Source: a virus
Strand: one strand, 5' to 3'
DNA: 21,617 nt
IMG/VR virus record: IMGVR_UViG_3300050821_002597
Coordinates: 1 to 21,617 of that record
Both the position numbers and the translations under genes were made by a program. Under the pieces are notes generated by a model. The model worked only from the letters and a program-made list of their open reading frames with translations, ran no database searches and had not been told where the DNA came from. Numbering within the stretch: position 1 is the first letter of the stretch; the number at the start of each line of letters is the position of its first letter. Shown here piece after piece: positions 21,381 through 21,617 of this stretch.

Positions 21381-21617
21381 TCAGATGATGAAAATCGACT
21401 GGTCGCCGCCGGCGAGGCTCGCGGTGTAGCGGCCGATGGCCATGATCAGCGCCGTCATCCCGTCGATGCGGCCGACGCTGTGGCTCTTGTGGGGCATCTC
21501 GTTGAGGTTCTTGTCCCGTTGCACTTTGAGGTTGGACGCCATCACGGTCAGCACCGGGTTGTTGCCGTGGTCGAGGATGTGGGCCGCCAGCATGGCCGCC
21601 AGTTCCTTGGTCGGCGC
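21381..21617 (-). CDS. terL: Terminase large subunit, C-terminal end (cut by right edge)
   Basis: The last 78 codons are present and open to the right edge, beginning with APTKELAAM; the ATG codons inside are not starts. The end matches the nuclease domain of HK97-type large terminases: HILDHGNNPVLTVMASN, NEMPHKSHSVGRIDGMTALIMAIGR. The Asp of RIDG is the expected last metal-binding residue of the RNase H-like nuclease. The enzyme cuts concatemeric DNA and pumps it into the head through the portal. The ATPase domain lies outside the window. Confidence 0.92.
   Translation of the reverse strand, partial: APTKELAAMLAAHILDHGNNPVLTVMASNLKVQRDKNLNEMPHKSHSVGRIDGMTALIMAIGRYTASLAGGDQSIFII

Noticed and set aside
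1-21617. tRNA genes, att sites, integrase, insertion sequences
   Set aside because: None were seen on either strand by reading; all sequence is accounted for by phage genes or gaps of about 120 bp or less.

Overview
The window is a GC-rich stretch of a tailed-phage or prophage genome in which every supported gene lies on the minus strand, so it reads from right to left. It holds the end of the packaging gene, an HK97-type head module, a complete lambda-type (siphovirus) tail module, a receptor-binding fibre cassette, a group of exported or membrane proteins, and a lysis region with an M15 peptidase endolysin. The host is not shown directly. The strong GC bias, the gp6/stopper/terminator style and the tail-fibre accessory protein suggest an alphaproteobacterium such as a member of the Rhizobiales; this is inference. 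No integrase, repressor, tRNA, att site or CRISPR array is visible.

Layout from right to left. Packaging and head: C-terminus of the terminase large subunit (21617-21381), a 55-aa very basic protein with an internal repeat, the prohead protease, the major capsid protein, a 69-aa protein, the portal, a 220-aa protein with two carbohydrate-binding-like repeats, the gp6-like connector and a stopper. Tail: tail terminator, gp10/Z-like protein, tail tube, the G and GT chaperones joined by a predicted -1 frameshift, a 679-aa tape measure protein, then M, L, K, I and J in the lambda order. Adhesion: a polyglycine-rich fibre and its small accessory protein. Left end: a 55-aa two-helix membrane protein, two genes with clear signal peptides (137 and 260 aa), a membrane-anchored 117-aa protein, a 53-aa lipobox-like peptide, an 83-aa proline-rich protein, a 77-aa two-helix holin candidate, the M15 endolysin, a 96-aa protein, and the start of one more gene running off the left edge.

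The genes are tightly packed. Nine junctions use the four-base ATGA stop/start overlap, which points to translational coupling in the head-tail, tail-tip and lysis blocks. Two strong intrinsic terminators bracket the capsid gene, one of them inside the 3' end of the protease gene, and a third ends the fibre/small-membrane-protein unit. Beyond that third terminator sits a TTG-started secreted protein with its own upstream gap and a downstream hairpin, the layout expected of a phage moron. This exported cassette is the least explained part of the window. Other points of interest are the portal lying after the capsid gene, and the small basic repeat protein. Several real genes here are under 60 codons (1414-1575, 3361-3528, 21202-21369).
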